Shown here piece by piece: positions 12,248 to 23,216 of a stretch of DNA of 64,000 nt. Numbering within the stretch: position 1 is the stretch's first letter; each line of letters begins with the position of its first letter. This stretch comes from Ectocarpus siliculosus (taxonomy: Eukaryota > Sar > Phaeophyceae > Ectocarpales > Ectocarpaceae), in NCBI GenBank assembly GCA_000310025.1, contig FN649745.1, forward strand, positions 1,551,099 to 1,615,098, in the 5' to 3' direction. The notes under the pieces were generated by a model. That model was not told the DNA's origin. It ran no database searches and saw only the letters and a program-made list of their open reading frames with translations. The position numbers and the translations under genes were made by a program.

Positions 12248-12353
12248 ATGCCGGCTTGGCCTGTAACCCCCCTACGTTATCCCATGTAATAACTACTCGT
12301 TGGCCGGAGGTTACTCAACGCCCCCGTACAACGGTGCCCACTGGCCACCTGTG

Positions 12354-13546
12354 TGAGCTGTAGAGAGAACGTGTGGGTGCCTTACGGACGAACTTCGTCG
12401 AAGTCAAGAAAAACTGGCTGGCGGAGAATAACATGTGTGTTTGTTCGAAACACTTTCTTCAACATGGGGGAATCGCTCGAGACTTGCAATACCTCTAAAG
12501 GACGTGCTTTGGGTGCAATAGGGATAAAGCAGCAGCGCGAACGGAAAGCGGTCGCCTGGGGCGGCGCCTTTTGCTTCGAACAAGGCCGTCCAAAAGCGGG
12601 AACAACTTGTAGTAGTCTCAAAGAGGCGGGGTCACCACGTATCGCCTTCTCTGCCTTCATTCATTCTACGGCTTATGTGTTGACTGATTATTTTCTCGGG
12701 TATTGTTCAAATGGCTGTGCATTTTACGCGGACTTGTGCTCTATTCTCCTCGGCTGCTCCAAGTTGAAATCTTTGCGGAATATTACCTTTGACCATGCGT
12801 CTCGACGAGCCACTCATACATACTTGACGATAGCATGTCGTTAAGACGGTCAATGAACAAAATTTCCATGGGTGACAACTGACGCCGCCAGTGGGCGGGT
12901 GGGGCCATCTCTACTACATCTCGATGCGTCATTCTAGGGGCGCCTTTATTCTTTTGAGGAGCGGCTTGAGCGGCTCACTCACTGTTGGCGTTTTGCATCG
13001 ACTTCTACAAGTACATGTAAACTAAGAACGCGCAACAACCTGAGCTGGTCAATCAAGCAGTCGGGGCGACGTACGAAGCCGAGCCTCAACAACCCCAAAC
13101 ACCCAATACAAACAGGTTATTCCCTCCTCGGACGCTGCATAGAGGTGAAACTTACTGACTGGTGGCACTGGAGGCACGGTTTGTGGTTGGGACAGCCACC
13201 GGCTAACCTAGGGGCGGATATATAGTATTGCGTGCACTTGCCCGGAAATTTATTATTATTTCTCTTGCACTTTGGCTCTGGCTGATACGATGGTTGGGAG
13301 TGCATGGCACACACACACGTGAAATTGGCTGAAGTTTGCCTATGTTGGATGTACTCACAGCATTGACAGATTATTGCAACCGAGGAATGTTCCTAGAAGA
13401 TGGAGCGGGGAATTTTGGGGTTCCGCAGTTGTAATAAATTGGGGGAATGGTGGTACCATCTTTGCCACATATTCTTGATTTCTGGGTATGCGTGTCTGCA
13501 ACGGTGTTGGCCACGTGCCCTTGATTAATTCATCTTCCTTTTTCCC
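12354..13546. other. Gene-poor stretch
   Basis: A 163-codon open frame (12353-12844) lies just outside the right inverted repeat. It shows no recognisable domain, and an equally open frame runs on the other strand, so I do not call it a gene. Confidence 0.35.
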
Positions 13547-13692
13547 GGCTATCACGCCCTGGGCTATCACGCCCGTGTCCATACTACCTATCCACCAGCT
13601 ATCACGCTGCCAGGCTTTCACGCCTCTAGGCTATCACGCCATCACAACAGCTATCACAGCACCAGCGTCAACACATCAGAGCTATCACGCTC
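13547..13692. repeat. Irregular GCTATCACGC repeat tract
   Basis: The word GCTATCACGC(C/T) or close variants appears about seven times in 146 bases with uneven spacing. A similar word, TATCACACCCC, builds the minisatellite inside the element at 56210-57056. Confidence 0.6.
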
Positions 13693-14159
13693 CGGAATCA
13701 TAGATGCGGCGGGTTACCACACCCGTGGGCAGTTTACTGTATTTTATCGTTGCCGGCAAACTCGCCGCGCGGTTCTTTTATTTTTGCCGTCTACAACTGC
13801 GCCGGGCGCACCAAGCCACCCAACAGCCTACGTGCAGGCCAGAAGACCTAAAGAAAGTAGACGGACGGAAAAACAAAACCGAAGAGGTCACATCAGCCCC
13901 AGCAAACACAACAACAGGGCTGATGTACAGCCTCGCAGTCGGTCTGGTTTTGCACCCTGCTTCTACTCCCGCTCTCGCTCTGTGTCTGTCTGTATCTGCT
14001 TGTCGGTCTCAGTCTGACTCTCTCTATCTGTCTGTCTCTCTCTGGCCTGTAATTCTTGTGACACAATATATGCATAGCGGCGGGCGGAAAAAAAAAAATC
14101 CGGATCTTTGTGGCATATATATTTAGAAACGCAAGGTTACGTTCTTTCAGTAACAAGCA

Positions 14160-14345
14160 CCCCCTGGTGTAGTGGTAGCGCGTGGAATACGTTTTGATGT
14201 GAGGTGGGTTTGAATCAGATGATGCCTTATGTTTTTTCTCCCTGAGAAAAAATCATGACGGCATCAGCTCCCACCGCGCTGTGCGAAGGACGCTGCACCT
14301 TGGCGTTTAAAAACCCAACAAATAAATAATGAATACCAAAATAAA
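14160..14345 (+). repeat. tRNA-derived SINE candidate
   Basis: CCCTGGTGTAGTGGTAGCGC at 14162-14181 looks like a tRNA acceptor/D-arm with A box, and GGTTTGAATC about 30 bases on like a B box. TTTTTTCTCCCTGAG follows, then unrelated sequence and an A-rich tail (AACAAATAAATAATGAATACC). The T-arm stem is poor, so a functional tRNA is unlikely. A SINE or tRNA relic is the better reading. Confidence 0.4.
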
Positions 14346-14730
14346 TTATGAACACCACACAAAATATATATTATTATTACTTGTCAACGGTCAACCCGGC
14401 GGCCCGCGAGCGTCCACATCAAGCGTCGTCGTTGATCGGCACGTTGATCTGCACGTTGGTCGGCTATCTATATGCATACGTTATCCGGTATCTCGAGGAG
14501 GTTACAGCCCCATGTGTACACGTTTTCCGGTATCTCGGATGATAATAAGTAAGTCGCGTTGCTCCCACAGCACACGGCAGGCTGCAAGCCCCCCAAAAAA
14601 GAAGAAACAGAAACAATTGACCACCAGGAGGATAGGGGCAAGGAGTGGGTTGGGCAATCCAATGCAGGTGGTACATGCACGCAGGGACGTGATCGAATAA
14701 AGATTACCCGGCGCATTGTACACTACTGCT

Positions 14731-14753
14731 GAATGATGTTCGGGACATCATTC
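14731..14753. other. Perfect short hairpin
   Basis: GAATGATGT and ACATCATTC flank a 5-base loop (TCGGG), giving a 9-bp stem. No gene lies close by; the role is unknown. Confidence 0.4.
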
Positions 14754-15344
14754 ATTTGATCATGCACACACTTTGCTGGGGTTTCGGAAACGTGTGTTCC
14801 GAAGATGGAGGCAACGAAGCCACCTTTCACCTTGTAGTTGCCGGGGCGTGCGTGTGGAACAGCAGTTATCTCATCCAAGGTGCGAGGCTAGCCTTCAACA
14901 TCCCGTTAGACCTCAATAGCCACTGACAGACCGTAAATAGACCTCGAGGTAAAGTAGACCTCGTGTGTACCGTTCGCCGGTTGGTTGGTCGGTTACATAC
15001 ATACGACGATGTTTTTTTTTTAATTTATTCCATGGTATATGACACAATCTCTACCTACAGAAAGAAGTCTAAGATAGATTAGCAATGGATCTATAGCGTC
15101 AGCGAAAGGCTACCTGTATGTCTACGGTTTCCCGAACAGCACACAGCGATATCTCCCCTGTGGGTAACAGGCTCAACAAGGCAGTTTTGGTAGCCATCTT
15201 GTGTATCTGTCTGGATGACATATATATGTTATTTGGGAAGTTTGTAGACCGAAGTTTTTTTTTTTGTTTGGTCAAAACATGTACTGATGTCTGTCGTGAA
15301 AATTCAACGTCCATGGTGCCTATAGAGGCTATGCACACGGGGCG

Positions 15345-15745
15345 AAAAGGGGAGACCATCCGACTCCTCTCCTCCTGCTGTTGTACGTGGAACTTGACGC
15401 AGGAAATAGAGCACAGAGTTTATCACTGCTGTTGTCGAGCCTGCGCATATAGAGCAGAGTGCATACAGCCGCAGATTCGGGTTTGTTAGCGGAAACACAC
15501 CTACCTTCAGCAGCAGTACGCAGCTTGGGGGCTTTTTCGATGCTCCTGCTCGATCTTCTCTCTCCCTGACGTGTCTCTCCGTCTCAACGTTCTGGAGACT
15601 GCGGAAGACACAGCGTGCGTGGCTGGGGTGTGGGTGTGGGTGTGTGCGTGTGCGTGTGAGAGAGAGAGGAGAACGCAAGAGCGTGCGGGAGGGAGGGATA
15701 TGAAAAGACGAACCACCACACACACTACTTGCGCGAACTTCGAAC
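15345..15745. repeat. Dispersed repeat family, copy 1
   Basis: This block is similar to 27085-27500, sharing GTGGAACTTGA, CTCGATCTTCTCTCTCCCTG and GACACAGCGTGCGTGG in the same order. It is partly similar to 44548-44700. It contains a GT/GA-rich microsatellite. No protein is encoded consistently across the copies, so it is a non-coding dispersed repeat. Confidence 0.6.
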
Positions 15746-15863
15746 AAATATTTGTCCGTGTTGAGCACATAATTTCTCTGGGCTGTCACCGCCACAAGAA
15801 TGCTTGGTGATGCGGTCCCTCGTTATTTGACGACCATTTGCAGGTTACAAATGTTTCAAATTT

Positions 15864-16355
15864 AATTAAGGAATAACATATACACACACAGAAAGACTAT
15901 ACCCATTCGAGATATACATGTTTCAAATTTGTTTCTATTCCAAGAAACAATCATGTACTACTACATACTGCTGTTGTAGTCGGGGTAGCAAAGCTTCCAA
16001 TGCAGAGGAGAAGAGACAGAACCAGAACACCCAAGGTCGTTGCAGAGTAGTGTTGGATATATCGTATCGATTTTTTTGGATATATCGTATCGAATTATCG
16101 TATCGATATCGGTTATCGAAAAAAGTTCGTTCTTTCGATTTCGATAATTCCGATAATTCGATACAATCTGGATATCGATACGATAATTCGATTAATACTC
16201 CACGGAACCCCCACAGCAGCAGCACATCGCACAGCAAACAGCAAAGGCTATGACATTCCATGAATTTTACAATATTATTCCGTTCGACTGTCTGTGGGTA
16301 TATCTCGAATGGGTAGTCTTTCTGTGTGTGTTTTTATTACATGTATTCCTTAATT
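15864..16355. mobile_element. MITE-like element with about 55-base inverted ends
   Basis: AATTAAGGAATA through CGAGATATAC at 15864-15917 is mirrored at 16298-16355 with a few small differences. ATGTTTCAAATTT occurs on both sides of the left terminal repeat. The interior has no gene but holds repeated ATATCGTATCGA words that fold on themselves. A partial third copy of one end lies at 18331-18386. Confidence 0.65.
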
Positions 16356-17166
16356 CCTAATAATACTGTATGTCTAATAAACCAGCAAACTGTCAATAGA
16401 CACTGCGCCGTGTCCCCTGTGAAGGTTACAATTAACAATACACGATCAACGGAGGGTTTCTCCCCGATATTTTGTCGTTGACCCAGTAGAGAACTACAAG
16501 GGGATGCATTGTAAAATGTAAGTTACTGTTATGGCGGCTGCGCGCAGAATCTACACAAAATACTATAATGGGCCGTGACTGTTCGATGGTTACGGCGCTA
16601 GGGGTCTGGGGGCTATATTCAGGAATCGAAGTATCGAACACTTCCCTGTTTGCCCTCTAGAGTGATCGAAGAGGCGGCGGATATGCCGCATCTACGAAGA
16701 AGAGGACAACTTCAACTTGTCCCTTCGCGACACGTTCTCACGAACGTTGTCAACAACCACCGGTGTTTATTAAACACCCCCAATGTGGATGAAAGTTAAT
16801 AAAGCCTGTTAAAGTGCATATATCACCCGTCAACCCGCTAACAATATGTCTATCACATGCCTCACTATGCATGTTAACATGAGCGAACGGGTGATTGCCG
16901 TGTGGGCCGTTGGTGAGTAAATGACGGTCGAATTCGGCACGACGGTCGTCAGCAAGCTGCTACATTGTTTGCCAGATACCGTACGAGAGTGGAGACCATC
17001 ATGGGAGAGACACGTGATCCAGGTGAGCGCCCCGCTCCTCCCACCTTGCCCACACTGTTCCCAGCCCCGAGGAATAAGGTCTACGCACGAACTGTACTCA
17101 GCTACGAAAGGTGAGAGAAGTCACATTGTATGAGCGCTTTCCTTTTTTAGCTGTTTTAACATTGGG
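16356..17166. other. Nothing recognised
   Basis: Only short open frames and no clear repeat. Confidence 0.35.
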
Positions 17167-18185
17167 GAGTTTCGGAACCGTGTTCGACCAAAATAGATTT
17201 AGGTGGAACTTCTAGATTTAGGTGGAAGGGTCTAGTTCTGGGAACGTTCCTCAAAGCGGGGGAACATCGAGCTCCTAAATCTGGAAAGGGACTTTCAGAT
17301 TTAGAAAAGTAGAGGCTTGGCGCCGCTTTTTTCTAAATCGAAATCGCTTTCAGGAGACGATATAGATTTAAGGAGGAAGGAGCAAAGAGACCCACCACCA
17401 CAACAACAACAGCTGTAGTATGGAGCTCCAGGCACCACGGAAGGTGCGGTTGTGTGGGCTCCATCGCTGCCAACGAAGAGAGGAGGTCAGACCTACACCT
17501 ACCTGGGGGTTGGTTGCTCTGCGTGTGTGTGTGGAAGTGCGGTACGTATATGAGGCGTGGAGCATTCCAAGAAAGAAAAAGCACGCGTGCGTGCGTGCGT
17601 GTGTTTGATCACCACCTACCTGTCAGTCTGTTTTGTTGTTGCTGCTGCTGGGTTGTTGCTGGGCAAGAGAAGAAGCGACACGAGGAAAAGAGGAAGATCA
17701 GACTTGTCTAGACGGCTCGGCGATGAGCTCTACTATATATATGTAATCGGGGTGTAGTGTGTGTGTGCGTCTGCTCTCTTCTTGTTTGCTTCTTCCTCTC
17801 TCTCTCTCTCCTCTCTTTCTCTCTCTCGTGGAAAACGCTATTTCTCTCGTTCGCACACAGCAACAAAAGAGAAGTGAGGCTCTTTGATCACCCTCCTCCT
17901 CACAGATTGCACTGTTGGTGCAGCCCCTCAACTACATGCGTGCGTGGTCTGTGTCAACCTCCTCATCAACCTCCACACCGCCGTGTGTGTGTGTCTGCCG
18001 ATGTGTGATGTGATGTTTCGATGCAGCAGCAGCTGTCCCTTTTTTTTTTTCTGCCGCCTTTCCGCGCCGGCGTGTTTTCTTGCCGCGTTCAACTCCGTGG
18101 TCTCCACAAAATAAAGTTCCGAGAACGTTCGTTACACCTAAATCGAAAAGTTGTCTTCCTAAATCGAGAAGTTGTTCCGAAACTC
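17167..18185. mobile_element. Non-autonomous inverted-repeat element, about 1 kb
   Basis: GAGTTTCGGAAC at 17167 is mirrored at the right end (18174-18185). Inward, both ends carry two copies of a TAGATTTAGG/CGATTTAGG word at similar spacing. The interior is CT- and GT-rich (17760-17830), with no transposase. A target duplication is not obvious. Confidence 0.45.
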
Positions 18186-18330
18186 TCTATTACCTACAGA
18201 TGTTTTTGTACTTAGCACCAGCTGGCATCACTGGTGGTATAAATCATCAGTGTATAGACTTAAAAAGACTCGAAATAAGTCCAGTACCCAGCCGGTTTCC
18301 CTCCACTCACTGAAAAGACTCCACCACATC

Positions 18331-18470
18331 CCGTTCGACTGTGGGTATATCTCGAATGGGTAGTCTTTCTGTGTGTGTTTTTATTATTCCTTAATACCGG
18401 TATAATATGTAGTGGTTGTTATATGTCATAGCCTTTGTCGCAAAGCACACAGCACAGCGCACAGCTGCAG
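18331..18470. repeat. Partial copy of the 15864-16355 element
   Basis: CCGTTCGACTGTGGGTATAT and the following 40 bases match 16280-16338. The following GTCATAGCCTTTG matches 16240-16256 in reverse, so the segments are rearranged. Confidence 0.5.
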
Positions 18471-18573
18471 CTACATACAGCAGTGCACAGCTCAACAGAC
18501 AGACACACGATTGCACACGTAGCACACAGCACAGCACTTCGAAGCGGCAGGGTGCAATTCTGCGGGTGGGTGC

Positions 18574-18926
18574 ATGAGCGCCTTGTTCGGGGAGGCGGCT
18601 GCGGCTGCTGCAGGTGCTGATGCTGTGCAAGTGGTGGATGTGGCCGACATCAACACCTACCTGCAGGCCAAAGCCCCCAGCAAGAGGACGATCCGTTACT
18701 CTCTGGAGGGAGCGTCTGTTTCTTGTAGACCCAAAGGATCGGGCCGTGTGTAGCGTTTGTCATCAACTGGTTACCGTCACGGCAGGCAACACCTCGAACC
18801 TGATGTGCACCTAGAGAAGCTCGAGGAGGCCAAGGACAAGGACAAGGACAAGGACAAGGACAAGGACAAGGCCAAAAGAGCAAGAGAGAGCCGGACTCTG
18901 GTCAACAGACCCTCGATGGCAAAGTC
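18574..18926 (+). pseudogene. Broken BED zinc-finger protein (hAT-like)
   Basis: From the ATG at 18574 the frame reads an Ala-rich start, then VADINTYLQAKAPSKRTIRY. It must then change register to give FLVDPKDRAVCSVCHQ and GNTSNLM, and change again to reach HLEKLEEAKDKDK. In this order C-x2-C, NTSNL and H form a BED-type zinc finger, the DNA-binding domain of many hAT transposases and their domesticated relatives. Two frameshifts break it. An AAGGAC hexanucleotide run (about 18831-18872) encodes the Lys-Asp tail, and a donor-like AAG|GTGAGT-type site follows near 18928. It lies directly left of the copia element. A sequencing error or an intron could explain one break but hardly both. Confidence 0.5.
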
Positions 18927-19115
18927 CAAGTGAGTGCTCACGTGGTCACCCCGTTCTGGCATGTGATGGATGGTGTAGGTCGTGTACAAGTCTCAATTCA
19001 AAAATTCAAAGCGCGAGTGTATTCATGTGATTCTTGGCGTGAAAAAAAAGGATATACAGCAGTAGTACGTGGTTATTTTAACAACAACAATGATAACAGT
19101 TTTTTCTTGGGGGGG

Positions 19116-19356
19116 TGTTTGGGGTGTCGGCGCGTGTACTATGTTATCACGCTCGCGGGCTCTTGTCGAGAGCGTGTTGCACGAAGGAGTGACTCAAGTT
19201 CCTTGATTATTAGAGAGTTTAACGAGTGACAGACGTGAGCAACAAGAGGCAAAGCCTGCTGCACCAAGTCTGTCTATCATACCCATATCTATCTCATCTG
19301 CGTAACCCCCTCGGAGATCTCGGAGAATTGTATCCTGCCGTGTACACACACAAACA
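19116..19356 (-). repeat. 3' LTR of the copia element
   Basis: 241 bases with TG...CA ends; no difference from 22397-22637 was found on reading both copies. Confidence 0.85.
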
Positions 19357-19366
19357 GCCCCCCTAC
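19357..19366 (-). promoter_or_regulatory. Polypurine tract next to 3' LTR
   Basis: On the minus strand AGTAGGGGGGC abuts the LTR start, the expected place for plus-strand priming. The same arrangement occurs at 29028-29037 in the gag-only element. Confidence 0.6.
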
Positions 19367-20517
19367 TCGGTACGAGATACGATCTACGAGATCCTCCGTA
19401 CATATCGCCAGGTAAAACGGCAACAAATCTAAAAACCATTCATCTTTCGTATCAACAAACAAATCATCTCAACTCCCGGATCTATCGAATAGTCAAGTTT
19501 CAGGTTACTACTCCTTCTACGACTATGGAACTTCACTAAGAGTCTTAACAAGCACCCCTCTCGAGAAAATGTCGTCACCACATTCTCAAGTAGTCAAACA
19601 CAAAGAATTATCCTTGGAAGATTACTCAGCAAAGATCAACATTACATCAGAGCCACGTCATAAAGACTCTGGACGGACAACTCTGGCAAAACGCGTCAAC
19701 AAATACCTCGAACAAAACCCTCGCACAAAACTGTGTTTCAACTCATTGACCAATTTGAAATAAGCTTCGGAAGCACATAGGCCTCAACCATGTCTTACCA
19801 AAATATGTCAAATCCTTCCTCCAATACATCGTTCAGAACAGTCATCAATACCTAATACATGCGGCACCAATAGACAAACGTTAAAAACCCGGCGTTCAAA
19901 GACGCCAGAGGAAACTTTCGCCAATTATGCCGTTTCTCAAACATCCAGACATGGACTTCTTGACAGCCCCCCTGCTGCATCATCGCCCAAAACATAAAAG
20001 TTTAACAGCCCCCCTGCTGCATCATCTCCCAAAACACAAACGCTAACAGCCCCCCTGCTGCAACAACTCTCGGATCCAAACAACGAGAAATCAAACGAAT
20101 ATCATGAAGTTACCTCCGAACTCCGCGGGAAAAACGCGGAATCGCGAATAAACAAGAAATGTGTTTCTTATCCTAGCAACGAGGAATCAGACAAGTATCA
20201 TGAAGTTGCCTCAAACTCCGCAGGTAAACGCGAAATCGCAAACAAACAAGAATTGAGGACGAAGTTGCCTCAAACTCCGCAGGTAAAACGCGGAAAACGT
20301 GAACACAATGAACAATCAAACCCGAACGTCCGCTAGAATTCTGCTTGTACTGCGGCGAAGATCATGGCATCTCAGCATCACATTCATCCCCCCCCATGAT
20401 TTTCGACAGCAGTGCTAGCAGTGACCCAACAACATCAAGACAACATCAAGAAAAACACACATTGGCCAAAAGACATGCCGCCAAACATTAACAGGACACG
20501 AACAGCCCAAGAATGCC
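19367..20517. other. 3' non-coding region of the RT-only element
   Basis: About 1.15 kb between the RNase H stop and the 3' LTR. Three copies of ACAGCCCCCCTGCTGC (19963, 20005, 20046) are spaced 41-42 bases and resemble the polypurine/LTR border in reverse. The block is homologous in order to 29038-29760 of the gag-only element. On the plus strand, opposite to pol, it carries short open frames, including one near 20335 with a Cys/His cluster (CLYCGEDHG). Confidence 0.6.
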
Positions 20518-22386
20518 TCAAAGGTTCATGACAAAGTTGCGGTGCACTGAAAACGCCTCCTTGTGTAGTGGTTTCGTAAGAAAGTCGGCGTGCTGCAAAT
20601 GCGACGGAACAAAAACGACCTTGAACTCCCCCCGGTCAACACGCTCACGAATGAAATGGTGGCGGATGTCAATGTGCTTGGAGTTGGGGGTTGTGGCTGG
20701 GTTATTAGCCAAATGAAGCGCCCCGACATTGTCCTCCTTGATAACAGTGCACCCCACATCCCCATCCGGAAAGATAAAACTCCAGAGATACCGCAAGAAA
20801 ATCACCTCCTTCATCCCATCGGCCATTGCAGCGTACTCAGCTTCCGTAGAAGACAGCGTGACGCTCTTCTGAGTCCGAGAGAAAAAAGACACGCAGGACC
20901 CCGCGCACATGACAACACCTCCCGACACAGACCGCCTGTCCGTCGCTTTGCTAGCGTAGTCCGAGTCCACGTACACCTCCAAGCTAACACCACCTGCCGT
21001 ACCCCGCTGAAATGTAATACCGTACGCACTCGTGAATCTAATGTACATCACAATATGCAACGCAGCCTTCCAGTGTACGGACTTGGGCGCGTAAGAATAC
21101 CGTGCAACGGCACGGACGGCGTTGAGGATGTCCGACCGAGTTTGATTCGCAAGCCACATCAAGTGCCCCACCAAAGAGCGAAACGGCTCTGTAACGTCAG
21201 GTTCACACGCATCAAACTCCTCAAGCTTCACGCCAACGGCCATGGGGGTTTCTTTGTTACGGGTGACACCAAACTTCGCGACCATGGTGGTGGAATACGT
21301 CTGTTGGGAAAGCGTGATGGTTCCCTGAGCAAAATCACGAGAAAAACGAATACCAGCGTACAAGCGAAGTTCTCCAAGGTTGGTGATGGGAACGTACTCG
21401 TTCAAGTCACTACCAAATTGCTCACACCGACTCTTCTTCCCGATGGCAAAGATGTCATCGACATGGACGACAACGACCATGGCAACAACTCCCGCTTCGA
21501 TCAAGCGCATGACGCAAGCGTCGGCAGCACACTGTTCAAAACCAAGACTCGTCATGCCCCTAACCAAGTGTTTATGCCACGTGCGGGATGCTTGCTTCAA
21601 GCCATAGAGACTACGACGAAGGCGAACAATCTTACCAGAAAGAACACCGCAGCCCTGCGGCAGGCGGAGGTACACACACTCCTGCAACTCTGATTGTACA
21701 AAGGCCTGCTCCGCGTCGAAATGACATAAGTCCAAACCCAACTCACATGCAAGAGCTGCTAACAAACGGATACTAGTGACAGACGGGCACGGGGAGAAGG
21801 TCTCAAAGAAATCAATACCTTCACGTTGACCGAAACCTCGAGCCACCAACCTCGCCTTTGCACGGACAGGACGGCCATACTCGTTCCCCTTCCACGCGTA
21901 AACCCACTTGGCCGTGATCACGTTCGTTCCTCGTTGCTACTCCCCCGCTGCCATCGTCTCGAACGTCCCCGCCGCCGAAAGCCCAGCAATCTCCTTGCGC
22001 TCCGCCGCTCGCCAGATGGGATCATGCGGTCCGGCATGTGCTTGCTTGTAAGTTTCCGGAGTCTCCAAGTCGGCAACCATACCATCCGGCAACGCTGGGT
22101 CATCGATATCCGCTGTAGGGCCACTAAGAGAACGGGTCATCTGCTCATCCGCCGCCAGCAGCGCGAAAGCCCCCGGCATGCCGGTTCTGCGAGACCCCGA
22201 CCTCGTGACGGCAGGCGTCACCTCGTGCTGCTGCCTGTGCATCACCCTCCGCTCGGGTGGCGCGTGGTACATGTCAGCCCAGTCTAGCTCCATCGCCGCC
22301 TTCACGGGAATTTCACCTGCCGTTGCCCCCACCACCGGTGCCGCCGCTCCTGCCGCGAGGGCCTGCGCCCCGGCCGCCTCCCCCAC
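20518..22386 (-). pseudogene. Copia pol: reverse transcriptase and RNase H, one stop
   Basis: The frame opens at 22386 and runs to 20518, interrupted only by a TAG at 21939-21937 that lies in frame, five codons before VITAKWVY. The region before the stop carries the pre-RT signature ending in WRAAERKEIAGL. After it comes the RVT_2 domain with KARLVARGF, FDAEQAFVQ and the catalytic box HVDD (normally YVDD), then SLYGLKQA. The C-terminal third is RNase H, with VDSDYA, SSTEAEYAAM, EDNVGA and the usual final segment HADFLTKPL. Gag, protease and integrase are absent, so this is a deletion derivative. The stop is most likely inactivating. Readthrough is possible in principle, but it is not at the usual gag-pol border. 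Confidence 0.85.
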
Positions 22387-22396
22387 CGTAATATCG

Positions 22397-22637
22397 TGTT
22401 TGGGGTGTCGGCGCGTGTACTATGTTATCACGCTCGCGGGCTCTTGTCGAGAGCGTGTTGCACGAAGGAGTGACTCAAGTTCCTTGATTATTAGAGAGTT
22501 TAACGAGTGACAGACGTGAGCAACAAGAGGCAAAGCCTGCTGCACCAAGTCTGTCTATCATACCCATATCTATCTCATCTGCGTAACCCCCTCGGAGATC
22601 TCGGAGAATTGTATCCTGCCGTGTACACACACAAACA
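22397..22637 (-). repeat. 5' LTR of the copia element
   Basis: 241 bases identical to 19116-19356 as far as I can read. Just inside it on the minus strand is CGATATTACGG; the gag-only element has CGATATCGAG at the same place, which may mark a shared primer-binding site. Confidence 0.8.
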
Positions 22638-22905
22638 GGGGGGGGGGGGGGGGGGAAAAAAACCCCCCCCTTAAAACGGAAACAATAAAAAAAAAAAGGG
22701 CCGCATAGTTTTTTTTTCCTATATAAANNNNNNNNNNNNNNNNNNNNNNNNNNNNNNNNNNNNNNNNNNNNNNNNNNNNNNNNNNNNNNNNNNNNNNNNN
22801 NNNNNNNNNNNNNNNNNNNNNNNNNNNGTAACCCCTTGGGGGTTTTGGGGAATTTTTACCTTCCGGTGAACACACCAAAACGGGGGGGGGGGGGGGGGGC
22901 AAATA
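22638..22905. other. Assembly gap with degraded read ends
   Basis: Runs of G, A, C and T precede exactly 100 N (22728-22827). The sequence after the gap (22828-22885) reads like a corrupted copy of the last 60 bases of the LTR (GTAACCCC, then GG-rich sequence, then ACACACCAAAACGGGG). I take this as low-quality sequence, not biology. Confidence 0.75.
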
Positions 22906-23216
22906 GACAGCAGCAGTAGACAGTAGACAGTAAAAAAAAGAAGGACAGCAGTAGTCTATTACTCTATATATAGTCTATAGTACGCAGACGAGACACGAGA
23001 CCACCGAGATTCACATGTAGTCTAGATGTGCCCGCTTGCACGACACTATTCGATTGTGAGTGTAAAAGAATACAACCAAGCAACATTCAATGTTTCGTAC
23101 AATTTTGTATTTTTTCATTTGTGGACCACGTCGGGCGAGAAGAAAAAGAAGACGTTCGCATTTCGCAATTCGAAGTTATGTACCTACTTCGTCGGTTGTT
23201 CGATTGTTTGGTTTAT

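Larger units (their letters stand above)
8963..12353. mobile_element. Inverted-repeat element, outer shell of a transposon nest
   Basis: The 24 bases at 8963-8986 (CACAGGTGGCCAGTGGGCAC and four more) recur as a perfect inverted copy at 12330-12353. Similarity continues inward as ACGGGGG-GTT. The ends are 3.39 kb apart. No intact transposase lies between them. The interior holds two further inverted-repeat pairs and a LINE fragment. No clear target duplication is visible beside the ends, so the exact borders are uncertain. Confidence 0.6.
19116..22637 (-). mobile_element. Copia-type LTR retrotransposon lacking gag and integrase
   Basis: Two 241-base direct repeats (19116-19356 and 22397-22637) appear identical. 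They start TGTTTG and end CAAACA, as LTRs should. The coding frame lies on the minus strand, so the right copy is the 5' LTR. Between the LTRs only reverse transcriptase and RNase H remain, starting 10 bases from the 5' LTR; gag, protease and integrase are missing. GGGGG flanks both ends and could be a 5-base target duplication, but it lies in homopolymers beside low-quality sequence. Identical LTRs mean either a very recent insertion, which for a defective element implies help in trans, or an assembly duplication near the gap. Confidence 0.8.

Noticed and set aside
12353..12844. 163-codon plus-strand gene
   Set aside because: The opposite strand is equally open, there is no domain or splice support, and it starts inside the right inverted repeat of the element.
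13547..13692. Possible CRISPR array (short repeated word)
   Set aside because: Spacing and unit length are irregular, the sequence is eukaryotic and no cas genes exist; it is a decayed minisatellite.
14160..14232. Functional tRNA gene
   Set aside because: A- and B-box-like words are present but the T-arm and acceptor stems do not pair.
20590..21693. 367-codon plus-strand frame
   Set aside because: Runs exactly opposite the copia reverse transcriptase/RNase H; shadow frame.
19111..22642. GGGGG as firm target-site duplication of the RT-only element
   Set aside because: The right copy lies in an 18-G run next to a gap and the left in a 7-G run, so five matching G are not informative.
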